Counted from the first letter of the stretch, positions 36,340 to 46,599 are shown. The stretch is DNA of 64,000 nucleotides from JAGQKC01 sp965223675 (GCA_965223675.1 OZ245013.1:1178001-1242000); one strand, 5' to 3'. Notes: a model not told the origin generated them from the sequence alone. Translations and numbers: made by a program.

Positions 36340-38918
36340 GGAATGCTCTCAAGCCATTGAGGTCCAGAAATTCGTTGCGCCATGGAATGACTGAAATAGG
36401 TGTGGGCAACAATGTCCGACAATTGATGGACGCCCTGATCAAATTGTTTCAACAACCGAACAAGATTGCCCCTCACATTTTTGGTTTTGATGAGTGCTGC
36501 GACTTGAACCATGTCTGTTAAGCGAATGTCCGTGCAAATGCGAGTCGTAATCTTTTGTGCGGGATTCAGCGACGCGGACGTTTCCTCATGTGGCAAATCA
36601 CTCAAGTGGGCATCGAAGATGAGAAATTGAAAGATCACCGAACGAGGATTGGTCTCATCGGCTAAGAGAAGATCCAAGACGGCGGCCAGTTTGGCTTCTG
36701 CCTTATACCGCGTTCGATAGGTGATAGAACTGTCCGCTAATTCTAGGAGCAAGGTAAGGGCTCCCGTGGCCTCAGGATTTCCTCGTGTCGCAAGATGTCG
36801 AATCAATTTCGACAGGTGTCGAACGCGTTCCAAGCGTCGCCCCATTTCCAAAAATCGCCAGGCATAACTACGCGTCATGTTTTCCATGACCATCCCATTC
36901 ACGGCCGCTAAATGCTGAATCATTCGACTCAGGAGCCGAATCGCATCATCCATACTTTGCCCTTTGGTCCGTGCCCATTCTTTCGGTACGCCGGTAAGTT
37001 CGATCAAAATATTCCACGTATCCTGTGACAAACGATTCCGGACCAATTCGGCAGTGCGCCGGACATTTTGGAGTATTTTCGATAAACCATCTGGCGAATC
37101 CGGATCGAACAAAATCGTGCGGAGTTCTGCTTCGACCATATCGGCTCCACCGTCAACCGCGCGTTTGGCTCGGCGTGATGACAGATGTTTTTGCATAACC
37201 AACAAAGAAACCAAACGCGAGAGCGTTTCGGGCTCATCGCTTAGCCCGGCCTCCCCACTTGTCCGTAAAAACAGACTTCGTAAAAGACGAATGGCCCCTT
37301 CTGCGCGTTCGATATACCGTCCAAGCCAGAAAAGATTGTCTGCAGTCCGACTGGGAAGATCCCGTCCTCCACGCCGAAGGGGAAGCGTTTGTGGTGGCGC
37401 GACGACGGCTGAATAATCGAGAAGACCACTCCCCTTTACCCACACGTCTTTGCTGAAATCACCTGGTTCATGCCAATGTCCACGCGGATCAGATTGAACC
37501 GACACCCGGGCCAGTCCTCCCGGCATGACGGTATAGCCGTCTTTCGTGGCCGTGAGGTAGAGCCGGAGGGTCATAGGAACCGGTTTCAGGTGATCGCTTG
37601 CCCCCCAGAAGGGTGTCGTGGAAGGAGAAACAATTTCCCGTCCAACGTATTCATGTCCCCGCCGAGCGATCGCTTGTGCAAGGGCCGCCTGCTCCTGATG
37701 ACTGAGGTCAAGTCCAAAAGAAGACAAACGACTGTGGCTCAAGTCTCGTCTGGGCGTTAGCACACGACGAATCATTAATTGCTGCATATTCTCAAGAACA
37801 TGAGCACGTTCATTGGCCTGCCCGCACCACCAGGTCGCCACGCTAGGAATTTTGAGCCCTTCGCTAAAAAAGAATTGGCAGAGAGTTGGCAAAAAACTCA
37901 ACAGGACTTCGCTGTCGACAAGTCCACTCCCAAGGGCATTCCCCAGAGTGACATGTCCTGACCGAATACATTGGAGTAACCCAGGAATCCCTAAAACCGA
38001 TTCAGTCGACAATTCGAGTGGATCACAGAGATCCGAATAAATTCGTCGTAACACCAGATCGACGGGTTTTAAGCCATCGACAGTTTTCAAAAAAAGCCGG
38101 TCATCACGAACCGTCATATCCGATCCTTCCACGACCGGGTAGCCCAGATATCGTGACAAATAGGCATGTTCAAAATAGGCCATATTTTGCGGGCCAGGCG
38201 ACAACACGACGGCTAAGGGATCGTCCCGTTGAGAGAATGCTAAGAAGTTTTGGCTGAACGTTTGGAAAAACGAGGAGAGCCGTTGCACATGTGTGGCGTC
38301 AAAGAGGTCAGGTAAGGCCCGCGACACGATAATACGGTTTTCCAGAGCAAATCCTGCACCGCTGGGTGCCTCAGTACGATCTCGGAGCACCCACCATTGT
38401 CCATCGGGAGCACGGGCCACATCAAATGCCAGAAAATGCAAATGGGTTCCACCTTGGACTGCAACATTGTGACAAGGCTGCAGAAATTGCGGATTGCCGA
38501 ATACCACAGCAGGAGGCAGGGTGCCGTTTTTCAGCAACTGTTGGGGACCGTACAAATCACTCAAGATATGATTGAGCAAACGTGCGCGTTGAATAAGACC
38601 AGCTTCTAGTTGTTGCCATTCTTCCTGACTTATGAGCAAGGGAAAGAGGTCCAACTGCCATGGTCTATCGGTTTGTTGACCATCTTGACTTGCAAAATAG
38701 GTCACTCCGTCAGCCTTCAACATTCGTTCGGCAGTTTCTTGAGCCAATCGCCGTTCGTTAGGATCTAGGGCTGTAAAACCTTGCAAAAACTCCTGCCAAT
38801 GGGGCCGTACCGATCCATCTTGACCGACAAGCTCATCAAACGTATCCGGTTGTGGTGGATAATGTGCGTGAGAAGACATAAAAGAGTTTGGCGAATCAGG
38901 CAACAGAGAGGTCTTCAT
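36336..38918 (-). CDS. circularly permuted ATP-grasp and alpha-E domain fusion
   Basis: About 860 residues. Residues 1-530 match the circularly permuted type-2 ATP-grasp family (COG2308), with GVTYFASQDGQ, PLLISQEEWQQLEAGL, RTEAPSGAGFALENR and LSPGPQNMAYFEHAYL. The rest matches the alpha-E family (COG2307), starting LPSRTADNLFWLGRYIERAE and continuing as a long helical bundle. Both parts also exist as separate genes at 42579-45053, so this is a fused paralogue. ATP-grasp enzymes ligate carboxylates to amines, and amide or peptide ligation is predicted. The middle of the ATP-grasp part has diverged from the stand-alone copy. Start uncertain: GTG at 38927 or ATG at 38918. Confidence 0.88.
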   Translation of the reverse strand: MKTSLLPDSPNSFMSSHAHYPPQPDTFDELVGQDGSVRPHWQEFLQGFTALDPNERRLAQETAERMLKADGVTYFASQDGQQTDRPWQLDLFPLLISQEEWQQLEAGLIQRARLLNHILSDLYGPQQLLKNGTLPPAVVFGNPQFLQPCHNVAVQGGTHLHFLAFDVARAPDGQWWVLRDRTEAPSGAGFALENRIIVSRALPDLFDATHVQRLSSFFQTFSQNFLAFSQRDDPLAVVLSPGPQNMAYFEHAYLSRYLGYPVVEGSDMTVRDDRLFLKTVDGLKPVDLVLRRIYSDLCDPLELSTESVLGIPGLLQCIRSGHVTLGNALGSGLVDSEVLLSFLPTLCQFFFSEGLKIPSVATWWCGQANERAHVLENMQQLMIRRVLTPRRDLSHSRLSSFGLDLSHQEQAALAQAIARRGHEYVGREIVSPSTTPFWGASDHLKPVPMTLRLYLTATKDGYTVMPGGLARVSVQSDPRGHWHEPGDFSKDVWVKGSGLLDYSAVVAPPQTLPLRRGGRDLPSRTADNLFWLGRYIERAEGAIRLLRSLFLRTSGEAGLSDEPETLSRLVSLLVMQKHLSSRRAKRAVDGGADMVEAELRTILFDPDSPDGLSKILQNVRRTAELVRNRLSQDTWNILIELTGVPKEWARTKGQSMDDAIRLLSRMIQHLAAVNGMVMENMTRSYAWRFLEMGRRLERVRHLSKLIRHLATRGNPEATGALTLLLELADSSITYRTRYKAEAKLAAVLDLLLADETNPRSVIFQFLIFDAHLSDLPHEETSASLNPAQKITTRICTDIRLTDMVQVAALIKTKNVRGNLVRLLKQFDQGVHQLSDIVAHTYFSHSMAQRISGPQWLESIP

Positions 38919-38999
38919 GAACTTCACAAGATAGATTGGCGTAAGAAGGGTTGATCCATCGCCATACTATAGCCAAGCAACATGGTCGACTCATAGTCC

Positions 39000-41900
39000 T
39001 TATCCTGGCCATCGGAGATCAAGTGTACACGGAAATTCCGGACGAGAAGAGTCGACTGGTTCAACATAGGAATCAGCAGTGTGGCCAAACGGGGTAAACC
39101 TTGCCAGCCGACGGCTTTCCGCTTCGTAGGCGTTGACTGGAAATTGTTCAAAATTGCGTCCGCCTTGGTGAGCGACATGATAAGTACAGCCTGCGACCGC
39201 TCGTTCAGCCCACCGATCATAAATATCAAATGTCAGGGGTGCGTCAATCTTGATGTTAGGGTGCAAGCTGTTCGGGGGCTGCCATGCACGGTACCGAACC
39301 CCGCCCACTGCCTCCCCTTGCCGGCCTGTAGGGGTCAACGGCACGTGTTTTCCATTGCAGGCTACCACATACCGAGTATCGGTCAAGCCTGAAAGTTTAA
39401 CCTGTAGCCGTTCGACCGAAGAGTCCACATACCGGACAGTCCCGCCAGGAGCCCCTTCCTCTCCCATGACATGCCAGGGTTCAAGCGCCTGTCGAACTTC
39501 CATCACGACGCTATTGTGGTTGATTGAACCATAAAGAGGAAAGCGAAACTCGAGATGGGGAGCAAGCCATTCTTTCTGGAAATCGTATCCGGCATGCTTC
39601 ATATCGTGAATAACATCATGAAGATCCTGCTCTAAAAAATGAGGCAACATGAAACGATCATGAAGTTGCGTCCCCCACCGCACTAACTCGCCGCTGTCCG
39701 GCGTTTTCCAAAAACGGGAGATCAAGGCTAAGAGCAACAGTTGTTGGACTAGACTCATTCGTTCGTGAGGGGGCATCTCGAAAGCACGAAATTCGACGAG
39801 ACCGAGCCGACCGGTTGGCCCGTCTGGCGAGTAGAGTTTATCGATACAAATTTCTGTACGATGAGTGTTCCCGCTCACATCGATGAGCAAGTTTCGAAAG
39901 ATGCGATCCACGAGCCATGGCGGAGCAGGGTGATCGACGTTGGGAGCCGGAACTTGAGAAAATCCCAACTCCAATTCATAGAGAGAATCATGTCGGGCTT
40001 CATCGATCCGAGGAGCTTGACTGGTCGGACCGATAAACAATCCTGAAAACACATACGAGAGAGAGGGATGCCGTTGCCAATACGCAATCAAGCTACGCAG
40101 TAAATCTGGCCGACGCAGAAATGGGCTGTCAGCCGGAGTTTTCCCGCCAACGACCATATGATTTCCGCCTCCCGTTCCAGTGTGCCGCCCATCCAACATA
40201 AATTTTTCTGTACCCAAACGGCAGAGTCTTGCTTCTTCATAGATGCCAGTCGTGATGGCTACCATGTCCTTCCAACTTGCAGCTGGATGGATATTGACCT
40301 CAAGCACGCCAGGGTCAGGAGTCACTTTCAAGACATTGATACGTGGATCATACGGAGGCGTATACCCTTCCAAATGGATCGGCTGGTTCAACTCGGCCGC
40401 CGTATCTTGAATAGCGGCCACCAAGTCAAGATAATCTTCGACCGATTCCACTGGAGGCATAAATACCCACAAATGTCCATTTCGTGATTCAACGGCCAAC
40501 GCCGCTCGGACGGCTCTTTTCGAGCCGGAACCTATCACCTGTCCATGGATACGTTGTGCATGGTCAGCATGGTGGTCCTGGCCAGCTTGACCACGTAGAA
40601 AGGGCTGCCGGCTTGGATCCGGTTCATGAAGAGGTCCACGCTCCTCAAAAGGATCAGTAGGAATAATATAAGGATATTCCCCTGGCGCCAATACGGGCAG
40701 GGACGGCAGGGGGAGTCGAAATCCAATCGGAGAATCGCCGGGAACGAGGAACAGGTGTTTGGTCCTGGTCGACCATGGTTCACTCATCCATCGGCGTTGA
40801 GCGTCACGGGAGTGCCAGCGCTGCAAAGGCAGCACATAGCCTACTGGGGTTCCCAAACCTCTTTCGAACGCTTTAGCTAGCCGGGCACGAGCCATAGGGT
40901 CATCCAGGTTATTCGTGGCTGGGTTGAGCTCTTCGGGCAACTTGCGTTCTTGCCCAATGAAGTGCCAGGGATCTTCGTATACCTGATAAATTGTCTCGAC
41001 CCCCACGTCCACACGCCGGGCTATTCCTTCTATGAACTGTTGTGCATCCTCATGAGACGCCTCTGTCTTGGGTGGTTCTTCTGGGATCAAATGATCGTTC
41101 TGCCAGATTGGTTTTCCGACTTCTCGCCAATACAGTCCCAAGGCCCATCGTGGCAATTGCTCACCCGGGTACCACTTGCCCTGTCCAAAATGCAGGAGTG
41201 CGCCGGGCGCAAAGCGATCGCGTAAGCGCTTAATGAGGTTTGTCGCTAGTCGGCGTTTATTGGGGCCCACCGCTTCAGTGTTCCATTCCGGAGAATCTGG
41301 ATAATCAATGGAGACAAACGTCGGTTCTCCGCCGATCGTGACGCGCACATCGTTTGCCGTCAGTTCTTGGTTCAACCGTTGTCCGAATTGATCAATGGCT
41401 TGCCATTGTTCCTCAGTATAGGGTTTCGTCACCCGTGGTGATTCAACGATTCGTGTGACCGACATCTTATGGGAAAACTCCGTTTCACAATGATCGATCA
41501 CACCGTTAATCGGTGCGGCAGTCAGAGGATGCGGCGTGCAGGCCAATGGAATATGTCCCTCCCCAGCCAGCAAACCGGATGTCGGATCGAATCCCACCCA
41601 CCCAGCACCTGGTAAATACGCCTCGACCCACGCATGTAAATCCGTAAAGTCCCGATCGGTACCCGACGGTCCATCTAATGATTGCACGTCGGCTACAAGT
41701 TGAATGAGGTATCCAGAAACAAAGCGGCTGGCAATGCCCATGTTTCGTAAGATTTGGACAAGGAGCCAACCCGTATCTCGACAAGAACCGCGACCGAGTT
41801 CAAGCGTTTCTTCCGGGGTATGAACACCAGGTTCCATGCGAACCACGTATTCAATTTGCCGTTGCAATTGCCCGTTCAAGTCCATCAAAAACGGGATCGT

Positions 41901-42323
41901 GGGGTCAGCCTGGGGTGACTTGAAATTTTTCAGCCAGTCCTTGAGACGAGGACCTGGAGGATCGATGTCCAAATACGGGAGAAGATCCCGTTTGACTACA
42001 GGCTCATACACAAACGGGAGCGTTTCGGCTTCAGGTTCGAGGAAAAAGTCAAAAGGATTATAGATAACCATGTCGGCCACCAGGTCCACTTCGACATGAA
42101 ATTCACGAACTTTTTCGGGGAAGACGATTCGCGCCAAATAATTACTATGAGGGTCTTGTTGCCAATTGAGAAAATACCCTTTGGGTTCGACTTTTAGGGA
42201 ATAACTCAAGACTGGTGTGCGGCTATGAGGAGCCGGTCGCAATCGAATGACATGAGGTTTCATGTGGATGAGGCGGTCATATCGATAATGCGTCTGATGG
42301 TTGAGTGCGACGTGAAGAGCCAT
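39000..42323 (-). CDS. large transglutaminase/DUF2126 protein
   Basis: About 1107 residues. The first 290 form a transglutaminase-like module with an N-terminal beta domain and the triad (numbered from the TTG at 42338) Cys186 (GRGSCRDTGW), His235 (DLHAWVEAY) and Asp251 (VGFDPTSG). The rest matches DUF2126, with VTIGGEPTFVSIDYPDSPEW, HFGQGKWYPGEQLPRWALG, LEVNIHPAASW, GNHMVVGGKTP and GLVEFRAFEMPPHERMSL. The latter blocks look like a carboxylate-amine ligase (glutamine-synthetase-like) core. It is the first gene of the leftward module. The ATG at 42323 is preferred to a TTG at 42338. Confidence 0.9.
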   Translation of the reverse strand: MALHVALNHQTHYRYDRLIHMKPHVIRLRPAPHSRTPVLSYSLKVEPKGYFLNWQQDPHSNYLARIVFPEKVREFHVEVDLVADMVIYNPFDFFLEPEAETLPFVYEPVVKRDLLPYLDIDPPGPRLKDWLKNFKSPQADPTIPFLMDLNGQLQRQIEYVVRMEPGVHTPEETLELGRGSCRDTGWLLVQILRNMGIASRFVSGYLIQLVADVQSLDGPSGTDRDFTDLHAWVEAYLPGAGWVGFDPTSGLLAGEGHIPLACTPHPLTAAPINGVIDHCETEFSHKMSVTRIVESPRVTKPYTEEQWQAIDQFGQRLNQELTANDVRVTIGGEPTFVSIDYPDSPEWNTEAVGPNKRRLATNLIKRLRDRFAPGALLHFGQGKWYPGEQLPRWALGLYWREVGKPIWQNDHLIPEEPPKTEASHEDAQQFIEGIARRVDVGVETIYQVYEDPWHFIGQERKLPEELNPATNNLDDPMARARLAKAFERGLGTPVGYVLPLQRWHSRDAQRRWMSEPWSTRTKHLFLVPGDSPIGFRLPLPSLPVLAPGEYPYIIPTDPFEERGPLHEPDPSRQPFLRGQAGQDHHADHAQRIHGQVIGSGSKRAVRAALAVESRNGHLWVFMPPVESVEDYLDLVAAIQDTAAELNQPIHLEGYTPPYDPRINVLKVTPDPGVLEVNIHPAASWKDMVAITTGIYEEARLCRLGTEKFMLDGRHTGTGGGNHMVVGGKTPADSPFLRRPDLLRSLIAYWQRHPSLSYVFSGLFIGPTSQAPRIDEARHDSLYELELGFSQVPAPNVDHPAPPWLVDRIFRNLLIDVSGNTHRTEICIDKLYSPDGPTGRLGLVEFRAFEMPPHERMSLVQQLLLLALISRFWKTPDSGELVRWGTQLHDRFMLPHFLEQDLHDVIHDMKHAGYDFQKEWLAPHLEFRFPLYGSINHNSVVMEVRQALEPWHVMGEEGAPGGTVRYVDSSVERLQVKLSGLTDTRYVVACNGKHVPLTPTGRQGEAVGGVRYRAWQPPNSLHPNIKIDAPLTFDIYDRWAERAVAGCTYHVAHQGGRNFEQFPVNAYEAESRRLARFTPFGHTADSYVEPVDSSRPEFPCTLDLRWPG

Positions 42324-42578
42324 TCGACGATCCGTCAATCAGTGATCAAAAAATTACTATACAATATGGAACGAGAATTTCAGGAAGTGGGTCTATTCAT
42401 CATAGCATCGCCAGCCAGACTTTTCCTACAGGCCCAGGCCTATGAGTGAAGAATGAGAGGCTTTTCGATTTTGAGGATTGTTTCAAATTGCTATCGACTC
42501 CCAAAAATATGTTAGACTTCGCATTTTGTATGTTCTACTAAATTTGTCAATACACTACCCGTAGAAGAGGTTTGATCG

Positions 42579-44036
42579 GTGAAGTCACTGTTTGACCAGT
42601 ATCAGATGAAAACAGGATTCGATGAAATCTTTGAATCCTCCGGTGTCCCTCGCCCACATTACCGTCGTCTCGTCGAACGATTGGGAAACTTCCCCTTTAA
42701 AGACTTAGCGTTAAAACGGAAACAGGCTGATCAAGCATTTTTACGACAAGGCATCACATTTACAGTCTATGGGGACCCGCAACAAACCGAAAAAATCTTT
42801 CCGTTTGATCTGTTGCCTCGAATTATTCCCAGCACCGAATGGCGGATGATCGAAGACGGGGTCAAGCAACGCGTTCGAGCGTTAAACATGTTTCTTGTCG
42901 ATCTGTACGGCGAGCAGCGGATTTTGAATGATCACATCGTTCCTCGAGAACTCATTGAGAGCTCTGAGCATTTCCAAAAAGATCTAGTAGGATTTTGTCC
43001 CCCCAAGGAAGTGTATATCCATGTCTCAGGTATCGATTTGGTACGAAATCATGAGGGGCAATATTATGTTCTGGAAGACAATCTTCGCACGCCATCCGGC
43101 ATTTCATATGTGTTGGAAAACCGCTTAGTGATGAAGCAATTATTTCCGAATTTGTTCGCCGACATGCAAGTGCGTCCAGTGGATCACTATCCCACTCAAT
43201 TACTCGAAAATCTCAAAGGCCTAGCGCCACACGGCAAAGAGAATCCGACGGTCGTACTCCTGACGCCCGGAGTGTTTAACTCGGCATACTTCGAACATAG
43301 TTTTTTATCTTTGCAAATGGGTATTCAAATGGTGGAAGGACGAGACCTGGTCGTTGAATCAGACAAGGTCTACATGAAAACCACTCAAGGACTCGAACAA
43401 ATTGATGTCATTTATCGACGAGTGGATGATGCGTTTCTTGACCCGGAAATCTTTCGCAAAGATTCAGTCCTGGGGGTCCCCGGCCTTGTCCGAGCGTATC
43501 GCGCCGGTAATGTCGCATTGGCTAATGGAATTGGCAATGGCATCGCCGATGATAAAGCCGTCTACACCTTTGTCCCAAAGATGATCGACTATTATCTCAG
43601 TGAACAGCCAATACTGCATAACGTGCCAACCTATAGGTGTGGCATTGACGAAGACCGGCAATATGTGTTGGAGCACCTTGAGGATTTGGTCGTGAAGGCC
43701 GTGGCCGAATCCGGTGGCTATGGCATGTTGATGGGCCCCAGTTCTACGAAAAAACAACAAACGGAATTTCGGGAAAAAATTCTGGCCAATCCACGAAGTT
43801 ATATTGCTCAACCAGTCGTCACCTTGTCGCACCACCCTTGTCTCATTGCTGGGGATACCACACTTCAGTTGATGGGACGACATGTTGACCTGAGGCCGTT
43901 TGTGCTCTGGGGGGACGACATTACATTATCGTTAGGTGGTCTCACTCGTGTGGCTTTAAAGGAAGGCTCATTGGTCGTGAATTCCTCCCAAGGTGGAGGC
44001 AGTAAAGACACGTGGGTCCTCTATGGTGATGAATAA
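42579..44036 (+). CDS. circularly permuted type-2 ATP-grasp protein
   Basis: A 485-residue stand-alone COG2308 protein. It starts at GTG 42579, with AGAGG 8 nt ahead. Family phrases include FTVYGDPQQTEKIFPFDLLP, split here by length, DLYGEQRILND, EDNLRTPSGISYVLENR, VVLLTPGVFNSAYFEHSFL and VVKAVAESGGYGMLMGP, which has the glycine-rich nucleotide loop. It probably makes an amide bond using ATP, with unknown substrates. It is followed by the alpha-E gene after 3 bp. It diverges from the DUF2126 gene across a 255-bp region that must hold both promoters. Confidence 0.92.
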   Translation: MKSLFDQYQMKTGFDEIFESSGVPRPHYRRLVERLGNFPFKDLALKRKQADQAFLRQGITFTVYGDPQQTEKIFPFDLLPRIIPSTEWRMIEDGVKQRVRALNMFLVDLYGEQRILNDHIVPRELIESSEHFQKDLVGFCPPKEVYIHVSGIDLVRNHEGQYYVLEDNLRTPSGISYVLENRLVMKQLFPNLFADMQVRPVDHYPTQLLENLKGLAPHGKENPTVVLLTPGVFNSAYFEHSFLSLQMGIQMVEGRDLVVESDKVYMKTTQGLEQIDVIYRRVDDAFLDPEIFRKDSVLGVPGLVRAYRAGNVALANGIGNGIADDKAVYTFVPKMIDYYLSEQPILHNVPTYRCGIDEDRQYVLEHLEDLVVKAVAESGGYGMLMGPSSTKKQQTEFREKILANPRSYIAQPVVTLSHHPCLIAGDTTLQLMGRHVDLRPFVLWGDDITLSLGGLTRVALKEGSLVVNSSQGGGSKDTWVLYGDE

Positions 44037-44039
44037 CTC

Positions 44040-45053
44040 ATGTTAAGTCGCACAGCGGAATCATTTTTCTGGATCGGTCGTTACATTGAAAGAGCTGAAT
44101 ATACGGCGCGATTCGTGAATGTACATTTCCATTTATTGACCGAGATCGCCACGCGTGAAGATCAGGCAGATATTTGGACCCGTTACCTTGAGGATACTGG
44201 AGAACTCGAAGTCTATCAAACGCTCTATGATGCCGTGCTCACCAAATCGGTCATGGAGTTTGTCACCTTGAACCGTGATAATCCGGACTCGCTGACGAAT
44301 CTCATTGCGGCGGCACGAAACAACGCTCGTGGTATCCAAGATCAATTATCGAGTGAAGTGTGGCATTTCATGAACGACTTTTATTTCAGTTTAAAAGGTA
44401 AGACGGACATTGATCTGTGGGCTGATACCTATGATTTGCTGAACCATGTGCGGAATACGTGCTACACCTTGGATGGCGTCATGGGAGGCACGATGGTGCG
44501 CGATGACGGATGGAATTTTTATCGATTAGGGAAAAATATTGAACGCGGAGGTCGAACTGCTCGCCTGATCGACATCCCGGTCTTGAGTGATCCGACGACG
44601 GAGCCGAAACGTATTTCTGAATATCACCAATGTCTCGCGGCTTTAAAATCAGCCAGTGCGTTCGAAGCCTATCGAAAGTTTTATTCGGCGCAGTTAGTAC
44701 CGAAGAAGATTGTTCGATTTCTGCTGTTCCATAACAGATTTCCCCGTTCGGTTCGTTTCACCACCACACAAGCGAGTGAGCTTATTGAATTTCTCGCCGG
44801 TACCGCTCGACGTTCGGGAACACGGCAGACTATTCGATTAGCCGGTGCGCTTGCTGCCGATCTAGAATTTGGCAGCCTCGAGGAAGTGTATTCGACCGGG
44901 CTGTCGAAATTTTTAGGGCAGGTCTTGGAACAACTTGACGAACTTTCCAATCTCGTCGCCCAAGCTTTCTTTAGAACTCCTGGTTACTCGGAAACGTCTT
45001 TGACGTTAGAAGCTCACTCGAAACCACAAGTTTCACAAGTTCAGCAGCACTAG
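44040..45053 (+). CDS. alpha-E domain protein
   Basis: A 337-residue all-helical protein of the alpha-E family (COG2307). It begins LSRTAESFFWIGRYIERAEY, the family signature, and later has DDGWNFYRLGKNIERGGRTA. Alpha-E proteins occur almost only with COG2308 ATP-grasp and transglutaminase genes and may bind the substrate or act as a partner subunit. The start lies 3 bp after the ATP-grasp stop, so it is an operon. It parallels the C-terminal part of the fusion protein at 36336-38918. Confidence 0.92.
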   Translation: MLSRTAESFFWIGRYIERAEYTARFVNVHFHLLTEIATREDQADIWTRYLEDTGELEVYQTLYDAVLTKSVMEFVTLNRDNPDSLTNLIAAARNNARGIQDQLSSEVWHFMNDFYFSLKGKTDIDLWADTYDLLNHVRNTCYTLDGVMGGTMVRDDGWNFYRLGKNIERGGRTARLIDIPVLSDPTTEPKRISEYHQCLAALKSASAFEAYRKFYSAQLVPKKIVRFLLFHNRFPRSVRFTTTQASELIEFLAGTARRSGTRQTIRLAGALAADLEFGSLEEVYSTGLSKFLGQVLEQLDELSNLVAQAFFRTPGYSETSLTLEAHSKPQVSQVQQH

Positions 45054-45340
45054 GGCTGTGATCGTTTTACAGATTTCACCTCTCTCATAGTTCTCACTAT
45101 GTCTGCCTATCTTTAGCCTTTTCTTGACAATGAGATTTCTTGCCATTCAAGCTTCTCTCTAATGTATGACATGACCTGTCGTCTAACATAGATTGTTTTG
45201 AAACGACAAATTCAGTCAGTTGTATCCACGGTAGATGGCTTTTGCAATACATTGACTTTTCTTTTTAGAGTCTTCAAGCTGCGGCCATCGTCCATCTTGT
45301 TGTTGAATTTCCTATTCCCCATCACCCTTCGAGTAATGAT

Positions 45341-46060
45341 ATGGATTGGTTAGTAGATCCGCAGGCGTGGATTGCCCTCGCCACACTCACGGCCTTAGAA
45401 GTGGTCCTGGGGATCGACAACATCATTTTTATTTCCATTCTTGCGAGCAAACTTCCCGCGCACCAGCAGGAGCGCGCACGCGTGATTGGCCTTGGCGTGG
45501 CCATGGCGACGAGACTCCTCCTCCTGTTTTCATTGTCATGGTTGATGAGTTTGACGACACCGTTGTTCACACTCTTGAGCCACGAGCTATCGGGTCGGGA
45601 CCTGATTTTATTAACTGGTGGACTCTTTTTACTGGTGAAAAGCACGTTGGAAATTCATGAGAAACTCGAAGGAGAAGCCTCTCATGGCACCACGCGTGCT
45701 GCGGCTTCATTCGCCGGGGTGATTGTTCAGATAGGCCTCATCGATATCGTGTTCTCCCTAGACTCAGTTATCACGGCTATCGGCATGGCCAATCGCTTGG
45801 TAATTATGGCGCTCGCCGTCGTCATTGCGGTCCTTGTGATGATGCTATCAGCTAATGCGATTAGTGCATTTATCGATCGTCATCCGACCATTAAAATTTT
45901 GGCCCTGAGTTTTCTCCTGCTGATTGGTGTCATGTTAATGGGCGAAGGACTGGATATGCACATCCCGAAGGGGTATATCTACTTTGCCATGGCCTTTTCC
46001 TGTTGCGTGGAAATGCTTAATACCAAGATAAGGAAAGCCCAATCCTCCCCTAGCAGATAG
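45341..46060 (+). CDS. TerC-family membrane protein
   Basis: A 239-residue integral membrane protein with about seven hydrophobic helices. It has the TerC signatures EVVLGIDNIIFISILASKL with conserved acidic residues in the membrane, and FSLDSVITAIGM. TerC relatives include tellurium-resistance-linked proteins and manganese exporters (MeeF/MeeY) that metallate secreted proteins. Mn2+ or other metal handling is a plausible role here. No ter operon or yybP-type riboswitch is seen upstream. Confidence 0.9.
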   Translation: MDWLVDPQAWIALATLTALEVVLGIDNIIFISILASKLPAHQQERARVIGLGVAMATRLLLLFSLSWLMSLTTPLFTLLSHELSGRDLILLTGGLFLLVKSTLEIHEKLEGEASHGTTRAAASFAGVIVQIGLIDIVFSLDSVITAIGMANRLVIMALAVVIAVLVMMLSANAISAFIDRHPTIKILALSFLLLIGVMLMGEGLDMHIPKGYIYFAMAFSCCVEMLNTKIRKAQSSPSR

Positions 46061-46103
46061 ATAATCCCCCCCAGACTGACCAACGTCTAGAGCCTTCACT
46101 CAA

Positions 46104-46134
46104 GACAACTTGTCCAAAGACGAAACAATTTGTC
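46104..46134 (+). promoter_or_regulatory. paired enhancer boxes for a sigma-54 activator (site A)
   Basis: Two 11-bp palindromes: GACAA-C-TTGTC (46104-46114, perfect) and AACAA-T-TTGTC (46124-46134). Centres are 20 bp apart, two helical turns, so both face the same side of DNA. A half-site GGGACAA follows at 46145. The -24/-12 promoter starts 147 bp downstream, a normal enhancer distance. Confidence 0.65.
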
Positions 46135-46280
46135 TTTTCGTTTAGGGACAAAACAGATCACGGCATTCTTACAAGAATGACCGGAGTCGTACCCTCTTAC
46201 ACTTTAGTTGCCATTCATTACTAGATGAAATGGACATCGTGCCGTTCGGGCTTGCTGAATGATCAGCTTGAGAGGTGATC

Positions 46281-46295
46281 TGGCACTGAGCTTGC
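46281..46295 (+). promoter_or_regulatory. sigma-54 (-24/-12) promoter upstream of small lipoprotein gene
   Basis: TGGCAC-TGAGC-TTGC: the GG (-24) and GC (-12) doublets are in the correct phase with the full TGGCAC and TTGC elements. It lies 74 bp before the ATG at 46369. Confidence 0.8.
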
Positions 46296-46368
46296 TTATC
46301 CTCAAAAGAAGACTGTAGAAGACAAGACTACCAGTAGCCTTCAATCAAATGGGAGAGAAGAGAGATCA

Positions 46369-46599
46369 ATGAAGGGACGATATATCACAAAACAGCTCAT
46401 ACTCAGCACAGCTCTTATTTCTATGATGTCGTTGGGCGGCTGCGGAAAACCCTCGAACGGACCTCCTCCACTTGAAGAGCCCTTCCGAGAAGAGGCTCCC
46501 GGAATCGTAGACCCCCGTGAGCACGAGAACACGTCAAGTTTGAAGATCGAACAATTTGGCGATACGGACGTTACCCCTGTACCCATCGTCGCAGTATAA
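46369..46599 (+). CDS. small lipoprotein, 76 residues
   Basis: A short exported protein with a signal peptide ending in the lipobox MSLGGC. The mature part is about 50 residues, rich in Pro, Glu and Asp (GPPPLEEPFREEAPGIVDP), and probably disordered. The ATG has a GAGAAGAGAG ribosome-binding site. A sigma-54 promoter with two upstream boxes lies directly ahead, so it is likely expressed only under the inducing condition of the local regulator. No family is recognised. Confidence 0.7.
   Translation: MKGRYITKQLILSTALISMMSLGGCGKPSNGPPPLEEPFREEAPGIVDPREHENTSSLKIEQFGDTDVTPVPIVAV

Noticed and set aside
45240..45270. A TGGC...TTGC-like string before terC considered as a fifth sigma-54 promoter.
   Set aside because: The GG and GC doublets are at the wrong spacing, and no enhancer box is nearby.
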